Origin: Eukaryota sp. TZLM1-RC
Lineage: Eukaryota > Metamonada: BaSk clade
DNA length: 64,000 nucleotides
Reading direction: 5' to 3'
Assembly (NCBI GenBank): GCA_040285825.1
Contig: JAUPSS010000007.1
Coordinates: 2,764,689-2,828,688 of the forward strand
This document shows, one piece after another, positions 48,929 to 60,599 of the stretch (position 1 is its first letter; every line of letters starts with the position of its first letter). Position numbers and translations under genes: made by a program. The notes beneath the pieces were generated by a model. It was not told the DNA's origin. It ran no database searches and saw only the letters and a program-made list of their open reading frames with translations.

Positions 48929-51520
48929 ATGGCAGATCTCCGTAGTCTTATGGCCGAAGCTGAAAAGGCTCGCGAGGAAGAAGCACTTAAACTTGCAGCT
49001 GAACTCGCTGAAGCCCGTCGTTATGAACTTCAAGTACTTGAGCTTGAAGAAAAGGCCATTGCTGAAGAAGAACGCGCTCGTCTGGAAAAAGAACAGGCCG
49101 ACTTTCTTAAACGCGAGGCTGATCGTGCTGCTCTCGAACACGCTGCTTATCTCATGGACGAGGAACGTCGCATCCGCGCTGAAGCTGCCCTGCTCGAAGC
49201 AACCTCCAAGAAACGCCAACTTGAAGAATCAAATGTTGCCCCTTCACCCACTAAATCATCCCCTCCTGATGACGCCTCTGATGAAATTAAGCGCCAGACA
49301 CTCGCTGCCGAAGCAGAGGAACGTGCGAGGTGGCTACGTGAAGTAGAAGCTCGCCGTCGTGATCTTGAAGAGACTAAGCGTCGTCGAAACGAAGCTTCTG
49401 CTCTTCGTAAGCTTACGTCAACCATGTCTATCGCTGAATCTAGCGCAATCGAGTCTCCTAATGCCGGAACGCCTCGGCGTGATCTGATTGAAACTTTACG
49501 ATCTCCACAGAAAGCCTCGCCCAGAAAGGACGCGTCATCCGCTCAAAGATCACCTCGCCACGTTAACAGTCCGAAAAGTCCCAGAACTTCCCGAGATTCC
49601 GGTAAAGTCATTTTAATTATGACCGTCGACATTGGTGATGGTAGGGTTGCTTCTATTGAAATTAAGGAACGATCAAATTATTATGAACTAGCCAGAGAAT
49701 TCTGTGCGAATCATGACCTTCCAAATGAAGTAATTGGGCCACTGGCCAGTAGAATTAAACAAAATGTAGCTGATTTGAAACAACAGCAAACACAACCAAA
49801 ACAACGACCCTCTTCTGCTAACCCTAACCCTAACTCTAACCCTAAAAGTGGGAGAAGGAGTAATAAGAAACGTGTAGAAGCGTTGGTTCATGATGTACCT
49901 TTAGAACGAGAGAAGAAAAGAAAGCAAGCTCAGCTAGCTCAGAGTTCGGGGTCTTATTCTCCCACGATTCTTGATAGAAGCAGAAAACTGGTTAAGGAAG
50001 GTTCTGGTGATTCAGTTTTTGACCGTCTGTATCAATCAAAACCTTCTCAGCCGAAATTGATTGAATCTGAAAAGGAAACTGCTGAGGCTGAGACGGCTAC
50101 ACCAAACAAGCCGAAGTCAAAAGCATTTGTTAACAGAAAATCAAGAGAGCTGACCGCGTCTCGCAACTCTGATGGTTTTCAAAACTATGGTGAACGTCTC
50201 TATCAGGAAGGATTACAGTCAATAAAATCACGAAACGCCAAAATTTCAGAGATGACGAGTAAGGATCAAGAAGATCCAGAGCTCACTTTAAAACCAAAAA
50301 CTTCTAAAACTTGCCGAACAATCACTAGGGACGGTAGCGAGGCATGGGAACGGATCATTGACGCTGATGGTCAATTAAAACGTCAAGGACTTGAAATGTT
50401 GCAGCAAAAAGCTATCGAAGATGTGGAAAAATCGTGTACATTCAAACCATCAATCAATAAGCGATCTGAAAAACTCGTCCTGAAACTCCAACAAGGCCGT
50501 AATATTAGTCCAAACCAGCACGCTGAGCAGCTGTATTTGGATGCAACTAGAAGAAACGAACGGTTAAAGGAATACCAACGATGGGTACCTGAAGAAGTTA
50601 CGTTTAAACCTACCACCGTTAGTAAACGACACAATGAATCACATGAGGACTTGGTCAATAGATTGGTTAATTCCAAAAGAATTACTGATGATCATTTAGA
50701 AGAATTGAGAAGGCAAATTCATTCTAATATTGACCCTGCAACAGGACAACCCTTGTTTACTCCAATCACTGGTCGCTCTCCCAAGAAGAGACGCACTGAT
50801 TTACCCATTGGGGATTGGTTGTTTATGAACAAAACTGATATGGATGATATTAAATCAAGGTTAGCTCAAATGGATGATGAAATAGTGAGAAATCAATCCA
50901 CTATTTCTCACGTACACCCCAATTCAGCTAAAATTGTCAATGAGTTACGGGCACGAAGGTTACGTGAAGTTTTTGATATGATAGATACTGATAAGGATGG
51001 TGTTATTCAATCAAATCTGATTGATTCGACTGCTACTGATTTACCTGATGATATTTGTTTTGAACTGTTCCCCTTAATCAAATCGTGTAAAAAAGAGCTA
51101 ATCACGTTTGCTGACTTTGTGTGTCTCATGGATGAACAATTGAGTAGTAATAAATGGGGACCAAGATCGTATCTTTTGACCACAAAGAAGCCTTCCACTA
51201 GTCCTGTCCAGCAATTTGAAGATGAGCAGTATTCATTCACTCCGAATTTAAACCCCAAGTCAGTGGAATTGGCAACCAAAAAAAGACCATCTACAATGCC
51301 AGTCGAACAAGCTCTTTTGGAAGAAGCTAAGAAGAAACAAGAACGTATTGTTGAACAATTAAAAGTGAAAGAAGAAGAAGAACTTGCAAGTTGTACTTTC
51401 ACTCCCAATACTCTTATGAAGATGCCTGAAGTGGAATATGAAGCTTGTGAACCTGTAGAAAGCAGAAGAATTGATTGCGATGATGATTGGAAGGAACAAT
51501 TAAGTTCGATGTTGGGTTAA
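48929..51520 (+). CDS. EF-hand protein with coiled coil and FxP-type repeats
   Basis: 863 residues from the ATG at 48929. Residues 1-90 and 130-155 are highly charged coil. A basic Ser/Pro region follows (SPRKDASSAQRSPRH), then a short beta-like segment (KVILIMTVDIGDGRVASIEI, about 226). From about 430 to the end there are repeats of the form (C/T)-(T/S)-F-x-P-x-(I/L/V): SCTFKPSINKRSEK, EVTFKPTTVSKR, YSFTPNLNPKSVE and SCTFTPNTLMK. One canonical EF-hand loop (DTDKDGVIQSNLI) sits near residue 690 beside a weaker partner. This resembles EF-hand/coiled-coil proteins of flagellated protists, so a cytoskeletal role is inferred. NPNPNSNPK near 290 is encoded by a telomere-like CCCTAA tract. Confidence 0.8.
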   Translation: MADLRSLMAEAEKAREEEALKLAAELAEARRYELQVLELEEKAIAEEERARLEKEQADFLKREADRAALEHAAYLMDEERRIRAEAALLEATSKKRQLEESNVAPSPTKSSPPDDASDEIKRQTLAAEAEERARWLREVEARRRDLEETKRRRNEASALRKLTSTMSIAESSAIESPNAGTPRRDLIETLRSPQKASPRKDASSAQRSPRHVNSPKSPRTSRDSGKVILIMTVDIGDGRVASIEIKERSNYYELAREFCANHDLPNEVIGPLASRIKQNVADLKQQQTQPKQRPSSANPNPNSNPKSGRRSNKKRVEALVHDVPLEREKKRKQAQLAQSSGSYSPTILDRSRKLVKEGSGDSVFDRLYQSKPSQPKLIESEKETAEAETATPNKPKSKAFVNRKSRELTASRNSDGFQNYGERLYQEGLQSIKSRNAKISEMTSKDQEDPELTLKPKTSKTCRTITRDGSEAWERIIDADGQLKRQGLEMLQQKAIEDVEKSCTFKPSINKRSEKLVLKLQQGRNISPNQHAEQLYLDATRRNERLKEYQRWVPEEVTFKPTTVSKRHNESHEDLVNRLVNSKRITDDHLEELRRQIHSNIDPATGQPLFTPITGRSPKKRRTDLPIGDWLFMNKTDMDDIKSRLAQMDDEIVRNQSTISHVHPNSAKIVNELRARRLREVFDMIDTDKDGVIQSNLIDSTATDLPDDICFELFPLIKSCKKELITFADFVCLMDEQLSSNKWGPRSYLLTTKKPSTSPVQQFEDEQYSFTPNLNPKSVELATKKRPSTMPVEQALLEEAKKKQERIVEQLKVKEEEELASCTFTPNTLMKMPEVEYEACEPVESRRIDCDDDWKEQLSSMLG

Positions 51521-51599
51521 TTTTCTTTGTATTATATGTAGAAAGTTAGATTTTTGGTGATAAATTTTATTATATTTTTTTTAATTGTAATTTTATTCA

Positions 51600-52640
51600 A
51601 AACCTATAAATCAACATCTGAAAAATCCATCTCTCCCAGAACAAAAACACTAGATGCAACTTTCTCATAGTGAGATCCAAGAGAATGCAAAGCATCAGAA
51701 ACCATCTTCAACATCCCCTTAAAAATAGAAAACACAATTCTATTTTGCCAAAACACTCTGTTCAAATTTCAGTTCTTCTCCTTACAATCATTTCAAAATC
51801 TTCCAAAAAACGTAAAGTCGTTGGTGTACGTGGACCAAAAAGAAAAAATACAAATGAATACAAAATGTATTTTGCATGCTGTTGACTGGCCAAGTTGAAC
51901 AAAGGTTCATTGTATTTTTTGAAGTTCAAATTTTCAGCGTTTGAAAGAGGATTATAAATTTCAGAAATAACAAGCCTTTCATTTGAGGCATTACAAAGAT
52001 CAACCAACATTGCATTCACCAAAATGAAGGTTCCACCCTAATCCAAGTAATATGACATCACCTCTATTATTCTTATGAAAATCATCTTCAGCATCAAACA
52101 GATTTGACAATAGAGGTTCCAAGAAGGATTCAATTCTATGAGATTTACACATACAATATAACTTGTCTCTTACAGCATCATGAACCTTGCTTCTAAAAGT
52201 AATAAAATGTTTACAATTTAACAAATGAGTAGTTGTAATTTCTTGAGAACATTTACAAATTAAATTATGAGGTAAACTATCAGGCCAGATAAAGGAACGA
52301 AATCTCATATTCAGAGTCCAAGCAGAATCGGATAAGAGAGTACCATAAACTTGGGGAATTGTTGTTACTAAGGCAGAAGAAGTACTGTCACACATATCTT
52401 GTAAAAGATTTGCAAAAGCGGGATTCTTTTTCTTGGCCAAGCCAAGTCTAACATCAAAATCCAAGCTTTCAAAAATCTTTGATTATTTTTGTTGAAGCTT
52501 TTTACAGCAAAACTGTAAATTAAAAAGAGATCGGTTTGGAATTTCTTGAATCGATTGAGGAAAACATTTGGTTCAAATTTGTGGCGGCAATTTTTCAAGT
52601 TCACAAAAAAAGTTATTAAAAGTTATTAAGTTACAAAAGT
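51600..52640 (-). mobile_element. RLE non-LTR fragment, family D
   Basis: The minus strand encodes, in broken frames, MDFDVRLGLAKKKNPAFANL, FIWPDSLPHNLICKCSQEIT with THLLNCKHFITFRSKVHDAV (zinc knuckle), NNRGDVILLGLG then VNAMLVDLCNASN (endonuclease core), FWQNRIVFSIFKGMLKMVSD and VLGEMDFSDVDL-like codons at the 3' end near 51605. It is the best family D copy. Confidence 0.75.
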
Positions 52641-52644
52641 TATT

Positions 52645-53065
52645 ATATTTTTGTTGAAATACCAAACCGGATAGACCGACAGCACAAACTGTAGAAAGAC
52701 CTGGAACAACATCTATGACTTCAATAGGTGTGAAAGGCTTATTTGGCAATTATTTTGAACAGAGAACGTTTTTGAAGGAACATTTTTTATATCATCTAAA
52801 TAATCAATCTTTCCCAAAACAAAACAGCTAAATGCAACTCTCTCATAGTGAGATCCAAGAGAAAGTTCAGATTGTTTGCAACAATTAGGAATAGAATTAG
52901 AAAATCGCGCAGCTAAGAAATGTAATGATGTTTACACGTGTATTGAGTTCTAGTTTTAGTTTAGGCAAGCAAATCAAGATTTTGTAGAGGAAATCTTGGT
53001 TTAATGATAGTCGTCCCATTAGTTATGATTTAATTTAATCAAGTGTGCAAATTCAATAAATACGA
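52645..53065. mobile_element. Mixed retroelement fragments
   Basis: 52652-52720 shares AATACCAAACCGGATAGA-CGACAGCAC with 56346-56378. 52785-52870 is another antisense family D 3' piece. 52960-53065 is a plus-strand family A tail (GATTTTGTAGAGGAAATCTTGG ... GTGCAAATTCAATAAA). Confidence 0.6.
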
Positions 53066-53269
53066 TAGTTCTAGTTTTTGGTGTATTTGTGTTTGTTGGT
53101 GCTTCAATATCAATGCAAATTCCCTGTGAACATTCATGAGAATAAATGTAAACCAACGATGCTGCAAGGGCCAGTGAGTGTGGAAAGGAAAGAAGTGTTT
53201 TATTGATTAAAAAGGATTCATGAGTGTCAATCATTTTTGTTATAAAGGAAACCTAACTTTTCATCTCCA

Positions 53270-53944
53270 ATGACCAATGATACTTACCCAATGAGTTTAT
53301 TGGGCCAGGAAGGGCTTGACATAAACAACTCAGAGTATCCATCATCATCTCACCAGACGACAACTTCGCAAAACACTTTCTTTTCTGTTGTTAGCACTAG
53401 GTTTGTTTCACTCATGTAAATGTCACTGATATTTAGGGCTAAAGAAGTTAATCCTCTGGTTTATCTGACGGTTGCGATCATGTTTGTGCTTTTGATAGCC
53501 ATCATCGTCCTTGTAAATGGCAGACAGACTCCTGAAAGCCGTGGATTCTACGTGAAGGAGTTCCTGTCCGGGGATGAATACATGGTAGATATCGATAGAC
53601 AAGAGTTTCTACATGACAACAAAGAAGATAATAATGTAGTATCTTGTACTTTGCACCGAATTTGTGATGGTTCAGAGCGTGTTGACACCTGTCCAGACAC
53701 CAGTATTCTTGATATGTTTACAGTACATAAAGACGCCCAGAAAGGTGGAGATAGAGTTGCCAATTATGACTTACCCCAAGGATCATTTTCCACTGCATGT
53801 ATTGAGTACTATCATAATCACCAAACCTGGTGTTTAGAAGATGATTGGATTACAATCTATACGGGATCATCGGGGGATGAGTTTTTGTTTTCGCAGCATC
53901 GTCACCTGGATCAGAATGAAATAGCTGATAGCCAAACCTGCTAA
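53270..53944 (+). CDS. Single-pass membrane protein with a 36-nt intron, unknown
   Basis: Join 53270-53400 and 53437-53944, 212 residues. Exon 1 (MTNDTYPMSLLGQEGLDINN...) is hydrophilic, Ser/Thr-rich and presumably cytosolic. The intron 53401-53436 is GTTTGT...GATATTTAG, phase 2, and removes an in-frame TAA. Exon 2 starts AKEVNPLVYL; a transmembrane segment (VYLTVAIMFVLLIAIIVLV) lies near residues 50-70. The remaining 140 residues carry seven Cys (CTLHRICDG, DTCPDTS, CIEYY, TWCLEDD, QTC), suggesting a disulfide-bonded lumenal or outer domain, so type II topology is likely. The family is not recognised. Confidence 0.7.
53401..53436 (+). other. Spliceosomal intron, 36 nt
   Basis: GTTTGTTTCACTCATG...GATATTTAG. 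Splicing joins AG|G (Arg) and removes the in-frame TAA at 53417-53419. Confidence 0.7.
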
Positions 53945-53959
53945 CTTCACGGTGAACTC

Positions 53960-54385
53960 CATCGTAGATCTGTTTTGTATTTTTTGCATACTATGTCATA
54001 CAAATTTTAGGCTCATTCGTTTATCTTTTTTTGAGGTACCCGATACTGGAAAGCCATGAGCATTCTATGCTGTCCTATGTCCACTTTGAGTTGCTAAACT
54101 TGTTTCTCCAACAACGAAACAATGCGTCACTAAAGATTCCGACACAGAAGGAAAGTGACCCAGAAATCATCGCCTTTCAAATTAAAAAAAGTTCACATTT
54201 CACACTTTGATGGGTAAATCCAGGTATCGGATAAAAATAATTTTGGCAATTCTTAAAATGATTATCTTCAAATTCATATTTTGGAAATTGGTTCTGTTTT
54301 TCAAGTAAATTAGTTTCATGTTATCCAAAGTCTTTGTCATCACTGAAAGGGTCTGTTCAAAAGTTACAGATCTCCCTGGCACTTT
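53960..54385. other. Intergenic, weak remnants
   Basis: 54105-54160 resembles the antisense retroelement ends at 6385 and 17150. No gene seen. Confidence 0.35.
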
Positions 54386-54389
54386 CAAC

Positions 54390-54535
54390 TTTTTAATGAG
54401 AAACCAACAAAATTTTCAACAGATCATATTGGCAAAAAAGAAATCTGTTCTCTATTTTAAGGGAATGTTGATGATGGTTTCTGATTCTTCGCTTTCTCTT
54501 GGTACCACTATGACAGAGTAGCCTGTAGCTGTAGC
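54390..54535 (+). mobile_element. RLE non-LTR 3' fragment, family D
   Basis: The plus strand resembles the antisense family D end at 51600-51780 (KGMLMMVSDSSLSLGTTMTE). Confidence 0.55.
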
Positions 54536-54739
54536 TGGTTTGTGTGGGACAGATGGTTCAATTAGAAGTTGATTGATATGTTCTTGAACAAACAAATATT
54601 ATTACCAAAAGTTACAGATGACGTGTTTGGATACATTAGAGAATTTGGATTTCCAAAAATTAACTTGATTGGCAAAGTCTAAACATACCGTTCTTTAAAC
54701 ATTGATTTTTCTGGATATTTATTTAGTGTTTACAATTGG

Positions 54740-55265
54740 TATGCTCTTATGAGAATTCGTTTAGGTACATCTCCTTACTCAATTTCATTTCACGCAAGAT
54801 GTGATTGTAGTTCTCCATGTTGACCTTTGTCCTTTTCCTATGCTGTCAATTGTAACAAAATGATCACTCACAGATCATTTATTTATAATTTATTTATTTG
54901 TATTTTTGCCATCAGAAAAATTTTTGACTAATTCTAAATGTCATTGGCTTATGAGTCTACAAAGTTTCATTGAGAATCTTGATGCTGATGTTTGGTCTTC
55001 TTTGTTTCCTGTTTCTTCCAGTGAAATTCCTCAAGGATCTATTTTCTCTTTACCTATGTGTTTCTGCAAATTGCAGAAATAATTCGTTAGTTATCACAAA
55101 AGCCGGGATCTTAAAAATCGTATTACCGTGAGTTAATTTGATAGTCCTGTTTTCTGTGCTATCTTGAAGGATATTTCTGGTGATCCGGCATCTTTGTTGG
55201 TAATTCGTAGCCCTCAACGGTTTAAATTTAACTTAAATAATCATGATTGGTGGGTAAACATTTGA
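54740..55265 (+). mobile_element. RLE non-LTR fragments, family E
   Basis: 54751-54900 encodes MRIRLGTSPYSISFHARCDC with a knuckle-like VNCNKMITHRSF in broken frame. 54940-55265 encodes SFIENLDADVWSSLFPVSSS and GDPASLLVIRSPQRFKFNLN, the region that precedes the knuckle in family A. The upstream part lies after the downstream part, so two copies are involved. Confidence 0.5.
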
Positions 55266-55609
55266 AAGTTGAAGTGTGTTATTTGATGATATATTCGACA
55301 GAATATATTATTAATACTGATATTATTTGATAGAATCGCAACCTAAATATAGTTTTAAAAAGTGGTTTCAATAACGATTCAATTTTGTGCGATCAACACA
55401 TATAGTGTTTTTTGTCTCATACAGCATCAAGCACAGCACTACAGCGCATTAATTGGTTTTCACATATGAACTATAACTCATTTGACATGTTGAAGGTTAA
55501 AGGGGAAAAGTAAAAAATTTCTCAACGTGGCTGGTCATTAGTAGTCGTCAGATTAAAAAAGATAAGTGTGTTCGCAAATTGCAGCAAAAATTTGATAGTT
55601 ATTTATTTA

Positions 55610-56000
55610 AATATCATTATTTATTGAAAATCGTAACTAATAACTAATCAACAAAATTAAAATTCTAAATCTTTTTATCCCAAATCAGCCAAGAAGAATT
55701 CATTGGAAGTATTTCCTTCATAAAAGTGACCAAGAGATTATAAAGCAGAAGACATTAAGGGGACGACACCTTTAAAAATTGAAAATACAATTCTGTTCTG
55801 TCAAAAGATTTTGTCAAATATTCTTCCTGTACGTTGTTTTACAATTTCAACAAAATCATCCTAGAAAGATAAATCAAGTGGTCCAACGGTGTCATGTAGG
55901 CAAACAGCAAATGGACAAAAGACACAATAAGTATACGATCCAGCATTGAAGGATTGCAACAATTGTTTTCTGCTTGTCTTTTCTGAACTTGCAGAAAATT
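55610..56000 (-). mobile_element. RLE non-LTR family B fragment
   Basis: On the minus strand it runs from about 56000 to a 3' end in AAATCAGCCAAGAAGAATT and AAAATTCTAAATC, matching family B (FVEIVKQRTGR, QNRIVFSIFKGV, FFLADL). Confidence 0.65.
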
Positions 56001-56811
56001 CAGCTGAAACTCAATCCAATCTGCATGATGTATAGCCCTCTGGAATTTCAGTCATCCTCGTCCCTTTTCCTGTTATAGTCTACTATCGATTTGGTGCCAA
56101 CCGCTGAAGGTGCACTATATCGAGGGATTTCCATTTTTCACTAAGACAATATGTTGTCTGATGGTTGGATTAACAAAAACAAAAATATCTTTGCCTAAAG
56201 GGTCTTACATGATATCCAGAGACAAGGAAAGTGTTAACGTTGCTTTCTACAAGATGTTGGTAATGTTCTGGGAGGGACTCGAACCCAGGACATTGAAGTT
56301 GGGTAGAGTGAAAAGTACCAATATGACTCAACACACCAAGTTAGATGAAATACCAAACCGGATAGAGCGACAGCACTCAATCCAATCTGCATGATGATCA
56401 TTATCTGTTATAATTCAAGAAAAATAATTCAGGAAAATTCTAAAATAAGCAAATCAATATGAAGATGGCAGAATCGGAACAAAACAATCGTAACCAGTTT
56501 ATTATTTTTATCTACAATGAAATGATTTGTAGCTAACAATGATGTTAATCAATTGTTAGGTTAGCTCGCCATCAAATTTTAGTGATTTCGATTGATTGAG
56601 TAGTTATACAGCTGGTGTATTGTCAATCTTAAATCAGTACACATCACAGTTTGAAAAGAAGCTGAATTCAGATGAATAAATGGATAACACCGTACCAAGA
56701 ATTAACAATACAAAAATACAATTGCAAAAATAAAAAGCAAAAAAAAAACTTTATTAGGAAAAACTAAAATTAAATAAGATATTTTGCAAAAAAATACCAC
56801 AATAGCTAAAT
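56001..56811. other. Intergenic with a second tRNA-like B-box
   Basis: GGTTCGAGTCC on the minus strand at 56275-56285, with a possible D-arm (GTCATATTGGTA) upstream; no valid cloverleaf. 56346-56378 repeats 52652-52686. No gene seen. Confidence 0.35.
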
Positions 56812-57603
56812 CTAGACAAACTTAATATCATTTTTCTCCCAAAAATCATCTCTTATTAAATCGCAATGTTTCACCTGCAACACTGGTTTCCATCTCTTCA
56901 CTACTTCACCTTGTGGCGTAACCTTTCCAGGAACTTCTAGTAACTGTTGTTGCCAAAACAAAACAGTTCCTTTGCGATGTAATAGTGGCAAATTGTTGTA
57001 GTTTATTCCAAATTTGCTAAACAAGAGCTCATTCTTGTCGGCAGAAACTGTTGTAGATAGAAAGTTCTCAGCAGTTTTGGGATCCAGACCACCATTCACC
57101 TCATTGGCATCAACAAGCTTCCAAAAGCAATAGTTATAGAGGTTATTAATGTGACAATCCACTTGCCTCCAAGAAAGATAGTCACGCATAGTTTGATAGG
57201 AGGGGTATAAAATACACCTAGAATCAAACGAGGGGATTGACTGCATGGGATAATCAAAGTACTTGTTCCATGAAGCAACATATGCCGCAGAGAACAGTGA
57301 CACGATGGTTGTCGCAATTTTAGACTGTCTTCGTTTAAACAGTTTCGCAGAAGGCTGTAAGATAAAAGAATACTCGTCTGATTGTCCATATCCAATGAAT
57401 ATGTCTCTATATTGTGTCATCACTTCCGCTGCAGCAGCATTCATTAAATGAAGAGCTCTGTCGTCAGAAGGCTTTGTGAAGTTATGTAGATCCGCAAATT
57501 GATGGAAACAACGACCATCGATTCTAACAACGATGAAACATTGGGGAAGTGCAGTATCATCCATCTCAAACTGCCTAACATATTCGTACTTGGATTGAGC
57601 CAT
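56812..57603 (-). CDS. tRNA(His) guanylyltransferase, Thg1
   Basis: 263 residues from the ATG at 57603, next to a TCACTT motif (57606-57611). Starts AQSKYEYVRQFE (family KfeYVr-FE). Metal-binding FIVVRIDGRCFHQFADLH (first Asp) and IGYGQSDEYSFIL (second Asp and Glu) are intact. LDPKTAENFLSTTVSADKNELLFSKFGINYNNLP matches the family g-t...KNe-Lf--fgiNYn--P block, and CHINNLYNYCFWKLV the DcHinNlYN-tfW-L block. It adds G-1 to tRNA(His) by 3'-5' addition, using a reversed polymerase fold. Complete. Confidence 0.95.
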   Translation of the reverse strand: MAQSKYEYVRQFEMDDTALPQCFIVVRIDGRCFHQFADLHNFTKPSDDRALHLMNAAAAEVMTQYRDIFIGYGQSDEYSFILQPSAKLFKRRQSKIATTIVSLFSAAYVASWNKYFDYPMQSIPSFDSRCILYPSYQTMRDYLSWRQVDCHINNLYNYCFWKLVDANEVNGGLDPKTAENFLSTTVSADKNELLFSKFGINYNNLPLLHRKGTVLFWQQQLLEVPGKVTPQGEVVKRWKPVLQVKHCDLIRDDFWEKNDIKFV

Positions 57604-57649
57604 TTAAGTGAAAGAGGCAGGAACCTATTGATTAAGATTCGTCTTTATG

Positions 57650-58366
57650 TTCACAAGTTGATAGATTTTCGACTCTTCACCATAAACAATTCTTAATCTT
57701 TTTTTGTGAAATTAACTCTTGTCCGTTTTTCTTTTGAAAGAGAGAGTGGAGAGGGACCAACAATCTCTGTACATAGAATACCAGATTGAGAACTTTTAAT
57801 TGTTCTTTAGAAGTGCAAATGCCAGACTGTATCAACATGAATTGTGTTTTGGAGAGGTAAATAATTTTGATTTAATTAATGTAGAGACTGCATTGTGTAA
57901 TTCCGACCATTCAACACACAGAAATTGCAAAATGGATATAAGGCTCCTCCCGCTATAGTTAGGTTTCCTTGACAAATCAGTGAAAATATTGCCCAGCTGT
58001 TGAGACCAAATTCAATGGTAATATTACACTCATGAATTTTAATAAAAAATGATTGATAGTAGACGAGTATTGTACATGGTGTGTATAACGTTGCAACCAA
58101 CCTGCTGTTGAAAGTATTCAAATAGAGCGTGATAGTGTTTTGTTAATTGCTTGGCTATAGAGGTTCTATTAATTGCTGCTGATATCCAACACCTACAATA
58201 GTAAAGAGCACACACTGACGAAGCGTGTATGCAGGAACGACAAGAAATTCGAGGAGCTGTGTTGGGAACAAGTCAAATTTACAATCTGGCTGATTTCCCT
58301 GCAGTCTCCATTCATTGTTTTCCATAGGATTGTACACCCTCTGTGTTTTCCAAGAGTATTCCCATC
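57650..58366. other. Intergenic, no supported gene
   Basis: Minus-strand short open stretches at 57876-58121 and 58155-58337 include some hydrophobic segments, but lack proper starts and any known domain. Confidence 0.35.
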
Positions 58367-60568
58367 ATGGCATCCAGTTCTATGTTCATGTTTAAAACCC
58401 CTCAGTCCTCTAAAACTCGATCTGCTTCACTTGACACATCTACCCTTCGCAAATCCGCGGGTTCGTACTACATTATCCTCTCTCAATGCAGAACAAGTCC
58501 TACAGCTACAGAGTCAACATCGTATCGTTGCGGAGCAAACTGTATGTCAATATTAAAATGTTTACTTTAGAAAACCAAACTTGCACAGCGTGAGGATCAA
58601 CTGAAGGAACTTTCCACAATTGCTGAATCTCTCGCCTCTGAAAAAGCCAAACTAGCCAGTAAACTCCGCTCCGAACAAGAATCCGCTGATCGTGTCAAAG
58701 TTTCCATCGATACAACCCAAACAATGTGCACCAAGGTGGGAAGTGAAATATCCTCTCTTATTGAAAGAGTTAAACTCAGTGAAGCAACATTTAGTCAAGC
58801 TCAACAGCGGATCTTCAAGTATGATTCATTTATCCAAATCCTTCAGGAAAAAATCAGTAAACTCAACGATTGTATTCTAAAACTTCAAAATGAACTCGAT
58901 ACCTCAAAGAAGGATACAAAGGTGTTACAAGAGCAAGCTGATGCCAGACTACACGAACTTTCGGAAGAAAAAGCACAATTGTCCAACCGAATCAGAAGCA
59001 ATGATGAAAAGATGAAAAGTTTGAATGATGAAATTTCTAGTTTCAAGAGTGATATTGAGAGGTTAAATACCACGATTTCCGATTTGTCCAAAGAAAAAGC
59101 TGATAGCAGTGCTGAAAATGCTAAATTAAGTGCCATTATTGAGGGAAAACAAGATGAAATTGACCATTATACTGAGAAAATCACCAAAATGAACACAAAG
59201 CTCAATGCATTAGAAAACTATTATGCACAAAACCAAGAAACAATTGAACTTTTGAATAAAGAAAAAAGGATTTTGGAAACCAGGATTGGTGAGTTTCAAG
59301 AGGAATCTGCCAAGTTCAAAACTGAAAATAACCAGTTAAATGTCAAATTGGATGAGAAAATGAGCCAATGTCAGCTCTTAATTGACGAAGTTGACCAGCT
59401 AAAGCACAAAATTGCCAGTTTTGAAGATGAAATCCCACAATTGAAAAACTCAAATCATGATAAGGATGTTTTGATTGAAGAGTTGAAGAGCGAAATAGGT
59501 GAAAAACTGGATGAAATTGAGGTACTTTCAAATAAGGTTGCTCAGCTTGAACAGACCATTTGTGACTCTGGTAGCAATAATAATGAACTTTTGGAAAAAA
59601 TCTCCTCTTTGGAAGAAAAAATTATCAATCAAACTGAAAAATTCAAACAAGAAAAGAAGGAGCTGATGCGGAAGAACAAAGAATCTAGCTTCAAAATAGT
59701 TGAAAAATTTGAAGCAGAAATTTCTGCATTGACAGCAAAGATTGATGCTCTCAACTCCTCCAAGGAAGAACAGAAGAAATTAATTAAAGATAAAGAATTT
59801 GAACTACAAGATAAACAAAATGAATGTGCTGATTTGCAGAATGAGTTGGGTTTGTTATCAGGGCAGATTGAAAAACTTAATCACCAATTAGAAGTTAAAA
59901 ATCAAAAAGCTGATGAAAATTCAGGAGAAGTAGCGAGTCTTCAACAAAATTTGGCTCAACTACAAGAACAAAAAGAATTATATAAAGAGCAGCTGGAAAA
60001 GGAACAAGAACTATCAAAGTCAAATATTTCAGAACTAACTCATCTGAAGGAAAGTTTTGAAGAAAAACAATCAAATGAGGCTGTTCTAAATTCCGAATTG
60101 CAGAAGTTAAAATCTGAAAATAGTTCACTGAAGGATGAAATTAATCGTTTACTTCAAAGAAGACCAACGCCTCCAGTATCCACAGTTTTACAATCTCCTG
60201 CTGCTACCAGAAGAAAATCTAAGCGTCTCTCCCAAGAACTTAGTCCTAATGATAGCGATTCCCCTTCGCTACCTCATAGAAAAAGACGGAATATAATAGA
60301 AGAAGAACCAAGTTCGACTCCAGCTGTTGTTTCTTTTGGAACTGATGGAAGAACTCCTAAAAACGTACGTGATGCCGAGAAAACACCAGTTAGAACGTAT
60401 TCAAAACAACCAAAAGTTTCCCTATCAAATATAGTTGAAAATTTATCTCAAACCGCCCCAAAAAAGACTAAAACTCCAAAGTCCACAAAGAGTAAACCCG
60501 GCAAACAAAAGAAGGGTAAATCGAAGAAAGCAGATGATTTGTTTGAAGATGTCTTTGCATTTGGTTGA
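58367..60568 (+). CDS. Long coiled-coil protein, unknown (29-nt intron, plus a second break)
   Basis: The ATG at 58367 begins MASSSMFMFKTPQSSKTRSA. A frame change near 58461 leads to AEQVLQLQSQHRIVAEQT; a 31-nt GTTCGT...ATGCAG intron (58461-58491) or a single extra G in GGG would both explain it. The intron at 58542-58570 (GTATGT...TTTACTTTAG) is better supported and leads to KTKLAQREDQLKELS. From there a coiled coil of about 530 residues runs to 60120, followed by a basic Ser/Pro tail (RRPTPPVSTVLQ, KSKPGKQKKGKSKK) and an acidic end (DDLFEDVFAFG). Such tails occur in spindle, kinetochore and nuclear matrix proteins, but the family is not recognised. Confidence 0.75.
58542..58570 (+). other. 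Spliceosomal intron, 29 nt (coiled-coil gene)
   Basis: GTATGTCAAT...TTTACTTTAG, phase 0. Removal joins two coiled-coil reading frames and deletes stops. Confidence 0.8.
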
Positions 60569-60599
60569 ATGCATTTGTGTATTATTTAATTCATGTTGG

